Source of the DNA: Salvator merianae
Lineage: Eukaryota; Chordata; Lepidosauria; Squamata; Teiidae
Direction of reading: 5' to 3'
Assembly: GCA_003586115.2 (NCBI GenBank)
Contig: QVOM02000049.1
Location: 19,947,881-20,011,880, forward strand
DNA length: 64,000 nucleotides
Shown here: positions 23,028 to 34,725 of the stretch, piece by piece
Layout of the letters: the number at the start of each line of letters is the position of its first letter
How positions within the stretch are numbered: position 1 is the stretch's first letter
The notes under the pieces: model-generated
The model's database searches: none
Seen by the model: the letters and a program-made list of their open reading frames with translations, nothing else
Told to the model about the DNA's origin: nothing
Translations under genes and position numbers: made by a program

Positions 23028-25950
23028 TGATTCGCTCTCTCGGTTGCCGGTCCCGAGGAGGCTTCTCGCGTCGTGACCCGCCTTAGCCGAAGTTTCAGTT
23101 GTTGTCCTTCTAAGGGAATGGTAGTAGACACCCATTTTTCCTGAGCAGCAGGTTTGAGCCGACTCCAATGGATCCAGGAGTCGTGTCCTTCGATCTTTAA
23201 GGCAGTTGGGGTAGTTAGTATTACTTCCTTGCGGCCATCCCATCTGGGTTCCAGCCCTCTGTCTCCCCACAGCTTTACCCACACTAACTCCCCTGGTTCA
23301 TACCCATGGACGGGAGAGTTTAGGCGAACTGAACTGGGATCAGCATGTTCTTGCAGGGCAGATATTACTTTGCTTAGAGCCTGCATCTGTCTGGCAATGT
23401 GGGTAGCACCCTCTACCTCTAGTAAAGCTGAAGACACGGGTAAAGGGGGTGCTCTCCCATACATCATTTCAAATGGGGATAGCCCGGAAGGGCCTGGGGT
23501 GCACCTCTGGTGGAGTAAGGCTAAGGGTAGCATTTTAAGCCAGTTTGCTTTAGTTTCCATGCAGAGTTTGGTCAGGTGTGTCTTTAGAGTCTGGTTGGCC
23601 CTTTCCACTGATTCAGTACTATGCGGCCGCCAGGCGCAATGAGCTTTCCACTCAAAGCTCAGGGTTTTGGTTAACAGCTGTGTAGTTTCAGCTATGAACG
23701 CACTTCCATTATCTGAGTTAATTTGCTTGGGTATCCCATAACGGGGTAGGATCCCTTCAATCAGGAATTTCGCCACTGCCACAGCAGTTTCTCCTTTTAC
23801 TGGCTGAGCTTCGACCCATTTGGTATAGGTGCATACTGCTACTAGGAGAATTTTGTATCCCCCAGCCGGTGGCATGTGTGTAAAGTCTATTTGTACAACC
23901 TGATACGGGGCAGTGCCCCTGAGAATTTGTCCTGGTTCGGGGCAAGGACCCTTTCTGGGATTCGTCCGGGCACAAATGATACACTGCCTGCAGATGGCTT
24001 TGCACCAAGTGGGTAGTTTGTTAATGTAGAACTTTTTTCTGGCCAAGGCCTCCAGGTTCCCTTTCCCGAAGTGGCACTGTCGGTGTAGGAACTTAAGTAT
24101 CTCAGGTGCCAAGTTCTGTGGTATCCATATTCTACTGTCTGGCAGGTAGGCGCATCCATTTCTCCACCCACACTTAGATCTTTCAATTTCTTTCACTTCT
24201 TCTTCAGTGTAATGGGGCTCAAGGCCTGCATGTTCTGGGGCGGGGGCAATGTAGTAAAGTCTACATTCGTCAGGGTCCACGTGTGGTTTATCTCTAGCTT
24301 CCTTAGCTGCCTGGTCTGCGAGGGCATTTCCCAGGTCCACAGGGCGCCTCTTCCCAGTGTGGGCTCGGCAGCGTACCACTGCTACCTTTTTGGGGTACCA
24401 GATGGCTTTCACCAGTCAAATTATTTCAGCTTGGTGGGCTATTTCCTTCCCAGCGGTGGTCGAGTAGCCTCTTTCCCTATATATGGCTCCATGTATTTGG
24501 ACTGTGAGGAAGGCATATTTGCTGTCTATGTAAATGGTGACTTCCTGGTTTTGTGCATGGGTTAACGCTGCAATGAGTGCTCTTAGCTCTGCTTTCTGCG
24601 CAGAAGTACCGTCAGGCAATTGCCTTTGAATCAGGACCTGGTCTGGGGGCATGACTACCGCATATCCAGCTCTTCTCTTTCCTTCTTGCCAGGAGCTGCT
24701 ACCATCTATGAAGAGGACCAGACCTGTTTCCAGGGGCACATCCTTCAGATCTGGCCTGCTGGAATACACTAGTTCCAGGACTTCCTGGCAGTCATGTTGT
24801 ACTTCTTCATTTGGAATGGGCATCAGTGTAGCTGGATTTAATACAGTTCTCTCTCTAATAGTTACATTCGGGTTCTCACACAATTGGGCCGTATACTTCA
24901 CTAATTGGGAACTTGTCATCCACCGGGGCCCCTGCTTTTCTAGTAGTCCTTTTATGGAGTGTGAGGCTGTCACCTCAATGGTCTGACCGTAGGTCAATTT
25001 TAGTGCTTCTGTTAATAGCAAAGAGGTGGCAGCTATGCTACGAAGGCAGCCAGGCCAACCTTTGGCTGCCATGTCTAAGCTTTTACTTAGGTAAGCCACA
25101 GGACGGTCCCAGGATCCTACATGCTGGGTAAGCACCCCCACTGCAGTTCCCCGTCGATCATCCACGAATAACTTGAAGGGTTTGGTAGTGTCTGGGATTC
25201 CCAAGGCTGGGGGACTGACCAGGGCTGATTTTAAATGCTTCAGGCTGGCTTTCTCTTCTGGTGTCCACTCCATTTTGGTCGTTTCTGGGGTTGTCCCTGT
25301 CAATTTCTTATACAGTGGTTGGGCCATTTCTGAGAAGCTTAATATCCATAACCTACAGTAACCTGCCATCCCTAACAGGGTCCTAAGTTCTTTCCAATTC
25401 TGTGGTAAGGGGAGACTGCAAATGGCTTGAGTCCTAGCCGTACTGAGCAGATGTTGGTTCCCTTCAATGACAAATCCTAGGTATTCCACCCGAGCTTGAC
25501 ACATCTGTGCCTTCTTTTGGCTCGCCCAGTACCCTAGGGTGGCCAGGTCTTTCCGGAGTGACAGTGTGTCCTTATAACAGGCCTGCAGGTCTGGCCTAGG
25601 GAGGAGCAAATCATCCACATAAATCAAAAGGACACCGTGCTCCTCCTGCCAGGGTTCCAGATCCTTAGTTATCTGCTGGCTGAACAGAGAGGGGGAGTGG
25701 AAAAACCCCTGGGGCAATCTACACCACATGAGCTGTTCTTTCCGGCCTGAGTAAGGGTCTTCCCATATGAAAGCGAACAATGGTTGGGTGGCCTCATGGA
25801 GCAGGAGAGAGAAAAACGTGTCTTTAAGATCTACCACAGAGTAGACAGTACTGTTCCCAGGGATCTTTCCGATCAGTGTGTATGGTTTAGGCACTAACGG
25901 TACCATCTCTTCTACTGCTTCAGTAGCTAGTAGTTTATGCTTTTCCCAAA
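23024..25950 (-). pseudogene. pol: Retroviral pol (RT-RNase H-integrase), broken
   Basis: Polymerase polyprotein gene lacking its N-terminal part. The frame is open from about 25950; the first ATG is at 25906. Numbered from that ATG, reverse transcriptase shows motif A (VDLKD, D26), LPQGF (64-68) and catalytic YVDD (96-99). RNase H shows D401, E440 and D461, with its last Asp beyond a TGA stop at 24416-24418. The frame then continues unchanged to 23024. Numbered from the next ATG at 24412, integrase has an HHCC zinc finger (H110, H114, C141, C144) and a D176, D234, E270 triad with the canonical 35-residue D-E spacing. The C-terminal WDGRKEVILTTPTALKI segment resembles the gammaretroviral GPY/F-type domain. 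Missing fingers, gag and protease make it inactive regardless of the stop. Confidence 0.93.
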
Positions 25951-26137
25951 GCAGTGTCTAACGATGCTGAATCTTTATGCTGGCTAGGGAAGTTACATTT
26001 TAAAAACCACAATTCAGTACTTCATAAAAACATATTTGCATGTCCAAATGCTAGTTGCTGATGACTCCACTTTACTGGCCATGGATGAAGTTACTAATGG
26101 TAATGGTTGTTATTGCATTTATGCTACATTTTTACTA
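25951..26137. other. Junction DNA beside the provirus
   Basis: AT-rich sequence with no retroviral similarity. It marks where the 5' part of the provirus is lost. Confidence 0.5.
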
Positions 26138-26556
26138 GGTGTTCAAACTGTTTGGGAGTGGTGTAGAGGCTCAGGACTGCTAGGTGAAGGACCTAGCAAT
26201 CACAGCCTCTCCTTGACACACAGGGCTTATGAAGGAACAGGTGAGTGCCACAAAAACCATAAGGAAAGTAGGGAACTCACCTGTTCACTACTGGGGGAGA
26301 TGCCGCCATTTCTTCCACCTTCCTGGGCTGAGCACTTGAACAGATATCATGACATGTAGTCCTGCATGCCTGCACGTTGTGACATCTTCACAAGTACAAT
26401 TCTGCCCCACCCACAGGGAGTCAAAGGAAATGGCAGCGTCCACCCCAGTAACAAGCAGGTGAGTTTCCTGGCTGTTTTCGCTGCATTCACCTGTTCCTTA
26501 ATAGCCCCTGGGACTGTGGGCCTTTTTACACTCCTCCAAACAGGTTTGAATGCCTG
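26138..26556. mobile_element. Long inverted-repeat (foldback) element
   Basis: Two arms face each other over about 420 bp. The outer part pairs GTGTTCAAACTGTTTGG (left) with CCAAACAGGTTTGAATGCC (right). The inner part pairs GGAACAGGTGAGTGC...GGGAACTCACCTGTTC (26233-26287) with GCAGGTGAGTTTCC...GCATTCACCTGTTCC (26456-26502). No coding capacity and no clear target duplication. Inferred foldback-type non-autonomous DNA element. Confidence 0.6.
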
Positions 26557-26806
26557 TTCACACAAGCCTAGTGTTTCCTGGGGGTTTGATGTTTATTGCT
26601 TATGAACTGCCCCAAGACTTTTAAAAAAGACATGCCATATAGACATGTTTTATTATTATTATATTTAAAACATTTCTATACCACTTCTTCATACCAAAAT
26701 CTCAACAACAGAATATAAAAAACAGAATATAAAAAACACTATTAAACTGTCTGGGGGGGTCACATTCATTCACACCAAGGTCACGGTCACATTTTCTATT
26801 TTAGAA

Positions 26807-27088
26807 GGACAGAGGCCATCTTAAGTCCTCAGAGGCCAGATGCCAGGGGCTTACCATAGCACATCACTGAAATACATCCCCCAGGAGCTCCAAGGCTAAG
26901 AATTTTTGATCCTAGCCCTCAGAGGTGTCAAAGCCCAACCTTGAGACCACAGCACAGGCTGATCTGGACTAGCGCCATCATGCGGACAGTGCTGATTCAG
27001 CTCACATCTTACCGTGTTTGGAATTAGCAGGCTTGGCTGTTCCGGATCCATTGATTCCAATCACAGGCCTTTCAGTGCGGAAAGGCCC
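26807..27088 (-). mobile_element. Truncated TIR element, family D
   Basis: The complement of this stretch matches the element at 33168-33671 in order (ATGTATTTCAGTGATGTGCTATGG; CCTCTGAGGGCTAGGA) and it ends CAGTGCGGAAAGGCCC, the family's terminal motif. The opposite end is not recognisable, so it is truncated. Confidence 0.55.
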
Positions 27089-29586
27089 AAGGTTGTTCTG
27101 TAAAGACAAGACCTCCTGTGCCTCAAGAATTTGTTTCCTTCAGGCAACAATCACATTCCCGCGCTCTCTTCCTTCCTCTTTTATCTCTCTTTTCTTTCTT
27201 CTCAGAATAGACGCCACACAGGCTAGAGTGAGGAACACCATTTTTTTTTCATTTGTATTAATTTTAACAATAACTTTCAGCAAAGTCAGAAGTCACTGGG
27301 CTTTATAAGTAACTTGTATAGGTTATATTCCAGCTCAGCCACCCTGTGCTAGTTGGGCTCTGACAAAAGATTAGGGACAAAACAGCTGGAAGGCACCAGA
27401 GGGGAGAAGGTTGGATGAAACCGTGAGAGAGTATAAATGACCAAAGGTCCCACGGAAAGATCCCTGAGCTGAAAACAGATGCAAAAATAGGTCTTGTGGC
27501 TCCATATCCAACATTCTGTTTACCACAGCTGCCTTCAGACCTGAGATTCTTGTATCAAACTGGTGTCTCATTGTGTAATACTTAAGCTCCGCCCCAATGG
27601 CATTTACCGCATCACACAGTCAAGAAATGCCAGCTGTTGCCAGCCTGAACTTCCTTGTACAGGGGTACCATCTGTATCATCCACATGCCATCATACCATC
27701 AGATTTCCATCCCATCCATTTTTCTCCTGAGTACCAAAGTTCTGAGAGGTATGACACAATTATTCAGCTGAGCAGCAATTTACGGCAATAACCTTCATTC
27801 CAGACATACCTAGGTTGCCTTAGACCTCCACTGCAAGAAATGAACTGGAAATATGGCTCACCACCAAGCTATTTTCTGGGAAACGGTTTGGGAAGTCAAT
27901 GCGCTCCCCAGAATGCCTTGTTGGAGATACCACAGCGCAGAACAAAATGCATTGGCATAGAAAGATAAAGTGGAAATCACTATCTGTGGGAAAAGGAAGC
28001 TTTAGCTAACTCTGATGGCGAAAGTTCAAGGATGGGATCAGGAATATGGGAATGATTTGCCTAATGCATTTGGTTCTAGAATATTTCCATTTCATTGATT
28101 ACCTAGATTTGTATTTCTCTATTTAACATGAAATCCCCAATGTCCAGTCCAAATCAAAATAAGATGCAGACAACATTTAGTTAATTGACTAAGGCTTCCA
28201 GATCTTTCTTTCTTTCTTCTTCTTTTTTTCTTTCTTTTTTTCTTTAAGATTCAAAGCTACATTGACAAAAAATTATGGTACCGCTAACAGCAATATGACA
28301 CACTCAAAATCTGCTGGCATGCAACCTTATTTTAACAGATCCCAAAGTGACATCCATAAAGCTGTCAGGCTTTCTCCAAAGGACAGTCAGCCGCCTCATG
28401 TTTCATGCGCCAAATTAATTGTTTCTGACGTTTAATTTATAACCTAAGGTACTTTCAAGTTAAAACTTGACTATGATAACAGTAGATTAGAGTTCTGTTC
28501 TGTTTGACAGAATAGATTTTTCAAGTTATCTACAGCATTGGGGACAGTAGGGTGTTGTATGTTCTCGCTTGTGGCATAACAAGAGGTCGTCTTCCTGAGC
28601 GGCTGATAGTCTGAGACTGTTCCTGTAATTTCCATGGATCATATTGTGTGCATTGGTTTAGTAGACTGTCCTGCTGGAGGAAAGTTGGAAGCAGGAGATA
28701 AAACAGCAGATCCTCTCCATTTCAGGGTTTTTTGAAAGGATCCCTCCCCAAAGGACTGTGCTATCAGAGCAAACCTCTATTGCCATGCACTGGAGGAAAG
28801 ATACAGATGTGGTTATTTTGGGCACTGCCGTAATGCAAAAAGATCCACCAGTACGACTTTTAGATGAAACAATCTCAAAAGCCACTCAACAGTTACATGC
28901 TATTCAGGCAGTTAGACTGAAGCACGGCAACTGACAATCTTGAATTTCATGACATTGCCATGGTGAAATACACCTTAGCTATGGATCCTCAGAAATTTCA
29001 CAGGGGATCTTTGCAAAATAAATGGTGTCTAAGTGCATACAAGTCATTAAACCTGTATTCTCCATTTCCATCATGGGCAAAAATTTGTATCTGGACCATA
29101 CTGTCAAAAACTATATGCACAAATGGAACCACGGAAATCAAGAATTTTGTAATTCATGATACTGTAATGACACAAACCAGATTTAACCTGTTAAATCACG
29201 TGTCGCTTCTCCATCCTTCGACTGAACCACAAAAAAAATCTGTGGTCTGGAGATTTCAAAGAGCTGCTATATTGCAAAGGTATGAATCCAAGTGTGAATT
29301 TTTCTGGAGTCCCATGATTTTTTGATACATAGGTATACACTGAATCATAAAAATCTCATATTGTATCACCATGGGATGGGAAGATAATACCTTTAAGCCT
29401 AGAATTTCCATGGGAAAGGAAAGATGAGACTACAGTCAAGTAGTTAAGCTTGGAACCTCCACACAGGACAGAAAACATAGGCAAGCGCATCCTAGTTTGT
29501 TGCTTCCCAGGACAGAGCCAAAAAAAAAAAAAGCACTAAGCAGTTCAGCTTGGATAACCTAAGGCAGGGTACTGGATGAGTGGTTG
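27089..29586. other. Intergenic DNA, no gene seen
   Basis: No gene or complete repeat recognised. A T-rich tract with CTTT repeats lies at about 28206-28248. The 121-codon + frame at 28960-29325 has no identifiable domain. Confidence 0.45.
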
Positions 29587-31060
29587 CATTCGCACCAAAG
29601 TTTTAATCCAGTTCCAGTCCATTTTTAAAGTGAGAGAACGCATCACCAATGTGACAAGCAGATTTCTTTCAGTTTTAATTCACCTTTGGGTTAGATAATG
29701 TGGGAAGAAAAGGACCAGTTAATCTGCTGATGTGTTCTCTCACTATGGGCCTTTTCGCACTTTCCACCTTGGAATGTTTGTGTGTGTTCAGACTAGCAAT
29801 TTTTAAAATCGCCTGCATAAAAGGAGCCAATAATTCCTGGGTGCACAGAAAAAAAGTCTTACACACACACTTACCCAATGAGGCAATTCAGTGATCTGAT
29901 GTCACAGTCCGCAAAGGGTGCTGCTCACTGATTGGCCACTCGCCACCTCCCTGCTGAAGCAGTTTCCAAGTTCTCGACTCCTTAACTGCTACGGGGGTTC
30001 TCTTTCTAAAGGAAACAGTCAAGTCTCCCCTCTTCCCTAATTCCCCTCTTCCCCAATGCCTCGGGGAATTGGAGCAGAGAGCAGAGAGAGACTTGTCATT
30101 TCCTTTAGAAAGAGACAAACCCTGGCAGTTAGGGACTTAGAAACTGCTTCAGCAGAAAGGCAGGAAATGGTGATGCCTCATCTGAACTAAAGCTTTTTAC
30201 TAAGAGCGGCGGGAGAGATTTGCCAGCCGTGGAGAGAAGAGGGGACGGAGAGATTTGCCGGTGCAGGGAAACTTTTCAAAGCCCCTGCCTTCTGTAATTA
30301 AAAAAAAACACACTGGACTTGAGTAGCGAGGCACTCTCTCCCATGCCTTGCTACTAAAGTCTTGTTTTATGTACAGAAGGCAGGGAGTTTGAAAAGTTTC
30401 CGCACACTGGCAAGAGCTCACTGTGCCCCTCCCTTCCTGTAGTATTGCCCCATGGGTTCCTGCAAGGCTCTGATTGGTTGAGGTGCTCACTAAGGCAACC
30501 CAAAAACACTGAAAAGCTGAATATAGAAGAGTTGACCCAAGCAGCCATGCAGAGGCATGAGGGCGACTTCCAGGTAAGACTTTTATGGACTTCCCGGCTT
30601 AGATGTGCTCGGAAGGCAACTAAAATAAGCTGTCTGAACACACCCTTAGAAACTGAACATTCCAAGGTGGAACAGTCCCCGTGGTGCGACAGCCATCCGC
30701 ACTGTGGGGGCTGGAACATCCCGAAATTGGGCTTCCAGCACTTGCAGTGCGAATGCTAGCCACCCGCTACAACAATGGTTGTAAAATATCCAACCACTGT
30801 CATGGTAACCAGAGACATGGCGTGCGACTGTGCAGCTGTAGCCATGCTACAGCTTGCAGAACTCGCACCAGGAAGTAGGTGCGAATGTTACATACTGGGA
30901 GTAGTCCAGCTGCTCCCAGTACATCTGTGGAACACAATTTTCTGCTCCATCCACAAAATGTGAATGCACTTCACTAGTGAGTGTCTGATAGCTCACTAGA
31001 GTGTAAGTGTGAACAAGCCCTTTGAATGTGGACTTAAGCTGGATTAAATGCAGGCTAGGT
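29587..31060. mobile_element. Nested cluster of TIR elements
   Basis: A family C MITE (compare 4842-5065) begins near 29587 and resumes at about 31024 with AATGTGGACTTAAGCTGG. It is split by a second element at 29747-31020 that starts GGGCCTTTTCGCACTTT and ends AGTGTGAACAAGCCC, flanked by TAT (29744-29746) and TTT (31021-31023). Inside that lies a third unit, about 29777-30649, with ends carrying GTGTGTTCAGAC (29782-29793) and GTCTGAACACAC (30632-30643), akin to family E. Perfect 15-bp inverted repeats, CCACCTTGGAATGTT (29764-29778) and its complement (30656-30670), sit just outside it. The open frames within are incidental. Confidence 0.65.
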
Positions 31061-31829
31061 TGGAGTCCCGGAGGCATAGTAATGAGGGAAAGCATCTAGC
31101 TTCGATCCTCCAGGACAGTGAAGACGGATGCCAGCACTCCTGCCTAGTCTGGAGCCTCCAGTGCAAAGTCACATAGGGAAAATAGCTAAACAATCCCATG
31201 TGGATTTTCCAGAACAGGGAAGAAAGGGATGCTAGTATACTTAAGCCTGGAATATCTAGGGCACTGAAATTACAGTTACCAGGCTGCAGGAATGTATCCC
31301 AATCCAAAAAAGAGAATCCTCGGGAAAAGTCCTCAGGAATCCAAACTGCTTTTCATGTGGCATATTCTCAAACGTGCCAGAAAAGCACATATTTTAGCCA
31401 CGGTCATAGAGTGAACCACTTAAATCATGAATGCCACACTGTATGAAGGCTTTGTGATGCAAAAATGTGGATGCCTGACCTGGATTCATCAGTTTTTTGT
31501 TGGCATTGTTTTATATAGCATCTTCCAAAAACCACCAGAAAAGCACACATCTCACTTCTGTTTTTGCATATTTATTAAATTTTATTTAAGATATACAAAA
31601 CATATATTTAACCCAAAGGGTAAATTCATACATTGCCATTATTCATGTGTTGCCTTCCTCCTTCTTCAAAAGTTTCTTCTAAATTTCACGTTTCTTACCT
31701 CCCCGATTTCTCAGTTCTTTTTCTTCTTTGCTGCAGAAGAAAAGCAGGACGCTTTGATCCAGTTCCAGAAATCTGTCCCAGGAGTGGACCGATCCATCCA
31801 TGGCCCAGAACAAGGCTGTCCGCATTAGA

Positions 31830-32196
31830 ATGGCCTGTTCTGGACCAGCCCCACTGCAAGTTCCAAAGCTCACATCAGCTTTGTAACCATCTCCAAAGGC
31901 TCCAACAGCTTGGGATGAAAGTTCCTGTCCTTGGAAACCCCAGGGGATCCATTTTGGTGGTGCACTGAAATGGGTCCCCTGTGGTATATCAGACCACTCT
32001 CTAGTACACCAGTAGACTGGACCTGGTGGCTATTTGGGGCCTTCTAGTCTGATCTGGGCTGGTCTAAGCTCTGTTCTGTGCAGACAAAGCATACCAAGAG
32101 AAGGCAAGGTCTCTCCTAGACCACCCCAGTGGTGTGGAAGGGAGGCTCCTAGTACACTTAGTGGTCCAGTATCCTGGCCAGTGTGGAATTGCTAGT
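31830..32196. mobile_element. Degenerate TIR element, family D
   Basis: Contains the family D blocks GTGCACTGAAATGGGTCCCC and CCTGGTGGCTATTTGGGGCC shared with 5904-6460, and AGGGAGGCTCCTAGTACACT shared with about 18030. It ends near CAGTGTGGAATTG. Boundaries are uncertain. Confidence 0.45.
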
Positions 32197-32555
32197 CACA
32201 GAGTGAACCACTGAAATCACAGATTCTGCACTGCTCAAAGATGTCATGACATAAATGCATCGATGCAAGGCATGGATCCTCAGGAATCTTTGGGAGTCTT
32301 TTATAAATAAAGCTTTCATAACTGAGCCTTAATTGAATATCATCTTGATTGGTACAAAGTGAACAAAAACAACTCAAACAACAAATAATGGTTCTGACCC
32401 ACTATAGAACCTCTCTTTCCTCATGGATCCATATAGGCTTCTTATTTTTAAACAGTATCCCAGAGGACCTTGAAACCATAGATCAGGTCTGTCTGCTAAC
32501 AAAGCTTGCATCCACTAGTTTTTGGCTCCACTATGACACAAAACCATTGATCTTA

Positions 32556-32938
32556 GGCTGTGTCCAGACAAAGACTAAAATGTCAGATTATCCCAACACT
32601 ATACTGGGATTGTCACATATATCCATGGCAATCCCAACATAGCCCTGGGATATAGGGTTGAAATCCTGGCATATCACTATTCCAGGAAAATCAGCTCCCA
32701 ACCCAGGTTTTCCCGAAATAGTGATATGACTTACCTGTCTAGATGCTTACTCCCAGAATCCATTTCAAATAAAATGGCCACCACACAAGCACAGGGCTCC
32801 TGCTTGTGCACTTCTGGGTATCAAAATCCCTGGAAGTATCCACCATGCCATCGTGGGAGCACGCACTCAGATAAAAAAGAGCCCGAGCTTACCACTAAAC
32901 AAGATCATGCATTTTCCTGGCACTGTGTGGAGGGAGTC
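32556..32938. mobile_element. Harbinger-like MITE, family F
   Basis: A second copy of the family seen at 8936-9397. The left end is GGCTGTGTCCAGAC after TTA (32553-32555), and the right end is GTGGAGGGAGTC before TGA (32939-32941). Shared interior blocks appear in the same order (AAAATGGCCACCAC; CACCATGCCATCGTGG; TAAACAAGATC). The flanks look like a decayed 3-bp target duplication. Confidence 0.6.
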
Positions 32939-33167
32939 TGAGGCATGGAACCACATAGATTCATATGATTTATATCAGTCATCTTTCCCAAAGCAACACA
33001 TCTCCCTGATTTCTGAGTCAGCTACTGAGCCTGTGAATCTATTGCTGCACATAAATGATATTTAAATGATATTGCTGAATGATTGGGGACATGTTAGCTG
33101 GCTGTGGATTGTTAGTGTTGGTGAATTGTTCTTGGCAAAGTAGATTCCTTCTTTCTCTAGAAAGATA

Positions 33168-33671
33168 GGCCCTTTTTGCATTTACCTGATGTTGGTCAGG
33201 ATCAGTGGATCCAGAATTGCCAGTCCTACTGATTCCAACTATGGGAAGGCATGAGAAGGATCAGCCCACACTGTGATCTCAAGCTCATGCAAGCTTTGCA
33301 GCTGCATCCACACACCTCTGAGGGTTAAGAACAAAAGTTCCTAGCCTCAGGACCTCTGGGGGGTGTATTTCAGTAGGGTGCTATGGCACATTGCTGAAAT
33401 GCACCTCCTGGTAGTCCTGAACATGGGAGGCATCCCTTCTGCATGCCTCCTGCGTTTTGGATCTGGTTTGCTGGTAGACCCAATTAAATGGGTCTACCAG
33501 TGATCCAGATTAAGACCTCCTTAATCTGGATCAGGCTCTGTCTAAAGCAGACAGAGCTGTACCAGCGGGGGTGGTGGTGGTCCTAGATCTGCATTAACAA
33601 TCAGACCTGGAGGTCTAAATGCAAACTACACAGATCCTTAATCGGCATTAAGGGTCTATGCAGAAATGGTC
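33168..33671. mobile_element. TIR element, family D, fullest copy
   Basis: A 504-bp element starting GGCCCTTTTTGCATTTACC and ending TATGCAGAAATGGTC, an imperfect terminal inverted repeat. Interior includes the GGATCAGTGGATCCAGAATT block, a CTGGATCAGG / CCAGATTAAG inverted pair near 33490-33545, and the shared block TTTCAGTAGGGTGCTATGG. Non-coding. Confidence 0.6.
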
Positions 33672-34179
33672 ATCGTTATTATTATTAGGTTTTTTTCTTA
33701 ATTTGTTTTCTTACTGTTTGTTCCAGGCCAATAATGTTTGGTCACTATAGTATTAGTATTGGAGGCTGCTGGCCTGTATCCTTTCATACTCCAATGTCAA
33801 ATCATTTTAGGAAGGGGAGTATATTAAGAAATAATCCTACACATTTGCACTCCTATCACAAGTAAAAACATAACCACTAACCCATTGAGCCATTTAACAT
33901 CTTTAGATCTAACCTAGTATGTAGATTAGCTACATAAAGTCCAGTATGATTGACAACCTGATCTTTAGACTGTCTTTCATATAAATTACTCCCCCAAGTA
34001 AGATTAATTAACTGAGGGTCACTGGCTGCCAAAGCTTAATCATTAGAGCCAGTTGTAGCATTTTAAGATGGATGCAGTTGACTCAATATTATATTTACAA
34101 TGAAACTGATGACAACTTTAGCCAGCAAAAGAGACTACATATTTTTCAGTGTGATTTATATTATCTCTTGAAAGAGTGA
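33672..34179. other. Intergenic DNA, no gene seen
   Basis: AT-rich DNA with no gene or defined repeat. Confidence 0.45.
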
Positions 34180-34725
34180 TTTACAATGGTAGATCCATGA
34201 AGCTGGTCGGCAGGAGAGTTAAGACCGACAAGGGGAAGTATTTTTTCACCCAGAGAGTCATCAGTCTAAGGAATTTACTATCAGAAGATGTGATGACAGC
34301 AACAAGCCTAGACAGCTTTAAGAGAGGATTCAGCAAATTCATGGAGGGCAGGCTACTAGAATGGACACCTAGGTACTGCCTCCAGGTTGAAGAGACAGGC
34401 TGGATTCCTCTAAAGGCCATTTGCAGGGAGTGGGTGAAGGTTTTGCTTGAGAATGCCCAGAAGCACTTGGCAGGCCACTGTGTGTGACAGGATGCCGGAC
34501 TAGATGGGTTGTGGTCTGATCCAACAGGGTTTCTCTTATGTTCTTATGTTCACAGGCAGGATGCCTCCAAAGGCCATTTGCAGGGAGTCGAGAGCAGGTG
34601 AAGGTTTTGCCTTTTTATTCTGCTTGAGAATGAACATAAGCACTTGGTGGGCTACTGTGTGAGACAGGATGCTGGACTAGACGGACTGTGGCCCGATCCA
34701 GCAGGGCTCCCTCTTATGTTCTTAT
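34180..34725 (+). mobile_element. CR1/L3-like LINE 3' end with repeated tail
   Basis: The 103-codon open frame at 34176-34487 is the conserved end region of a CR1-like LINE (FFTQRVISLRNLL, then a SFKRGFSKFME segment). The 3' tail GGACTAGATGGGTTGTGG...TCTTATGTTCTTATGTTC ends near 34550. A second tail copy follows at about 34555-34725 (GCCTCCAAAGGCCATTTGC through CTCTTATGTTCTTAT). This arrangement could be a second insertion or a local duplication. Antisense and sense pieces of similar tails are at 47936-48010 and 55620-55690. Confidence 0.75.

Larger units (their letters stand above)
20039..25950 (-). mobile_element. 5'-truncated class I endogenous retrovirus
   Basis: A provirus remnant on the minus strand of about 5.9 kb. 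In transcription order it has a truncated pol (mid-reverse transcriptase, RNase H, integrase), env, polypurine tract and 3' LTR. Gag, protease, the 5' LTR and primer-binding site are absent: homology stops near 25930-25950, where unrelated DNA begins. Pol resembles gammaretrovirus/class I enzymes (LPQGF, YVDD, integrase with a C-terminal domain of the gammaretroviral type). Env carries CXXC in the surface subunit. Few breaks are visible (one stop in pol, one frameshift and one stop in env), suggesting a moderately young insertion. No target duplication can be checked because the 5' end is missing. Confidence 0.92.

Noticed and set aside
24212..24565. 117-codon + strand frame opposite pol
   Set aside because: Shadow of the retroviral pol frame on the other strand.
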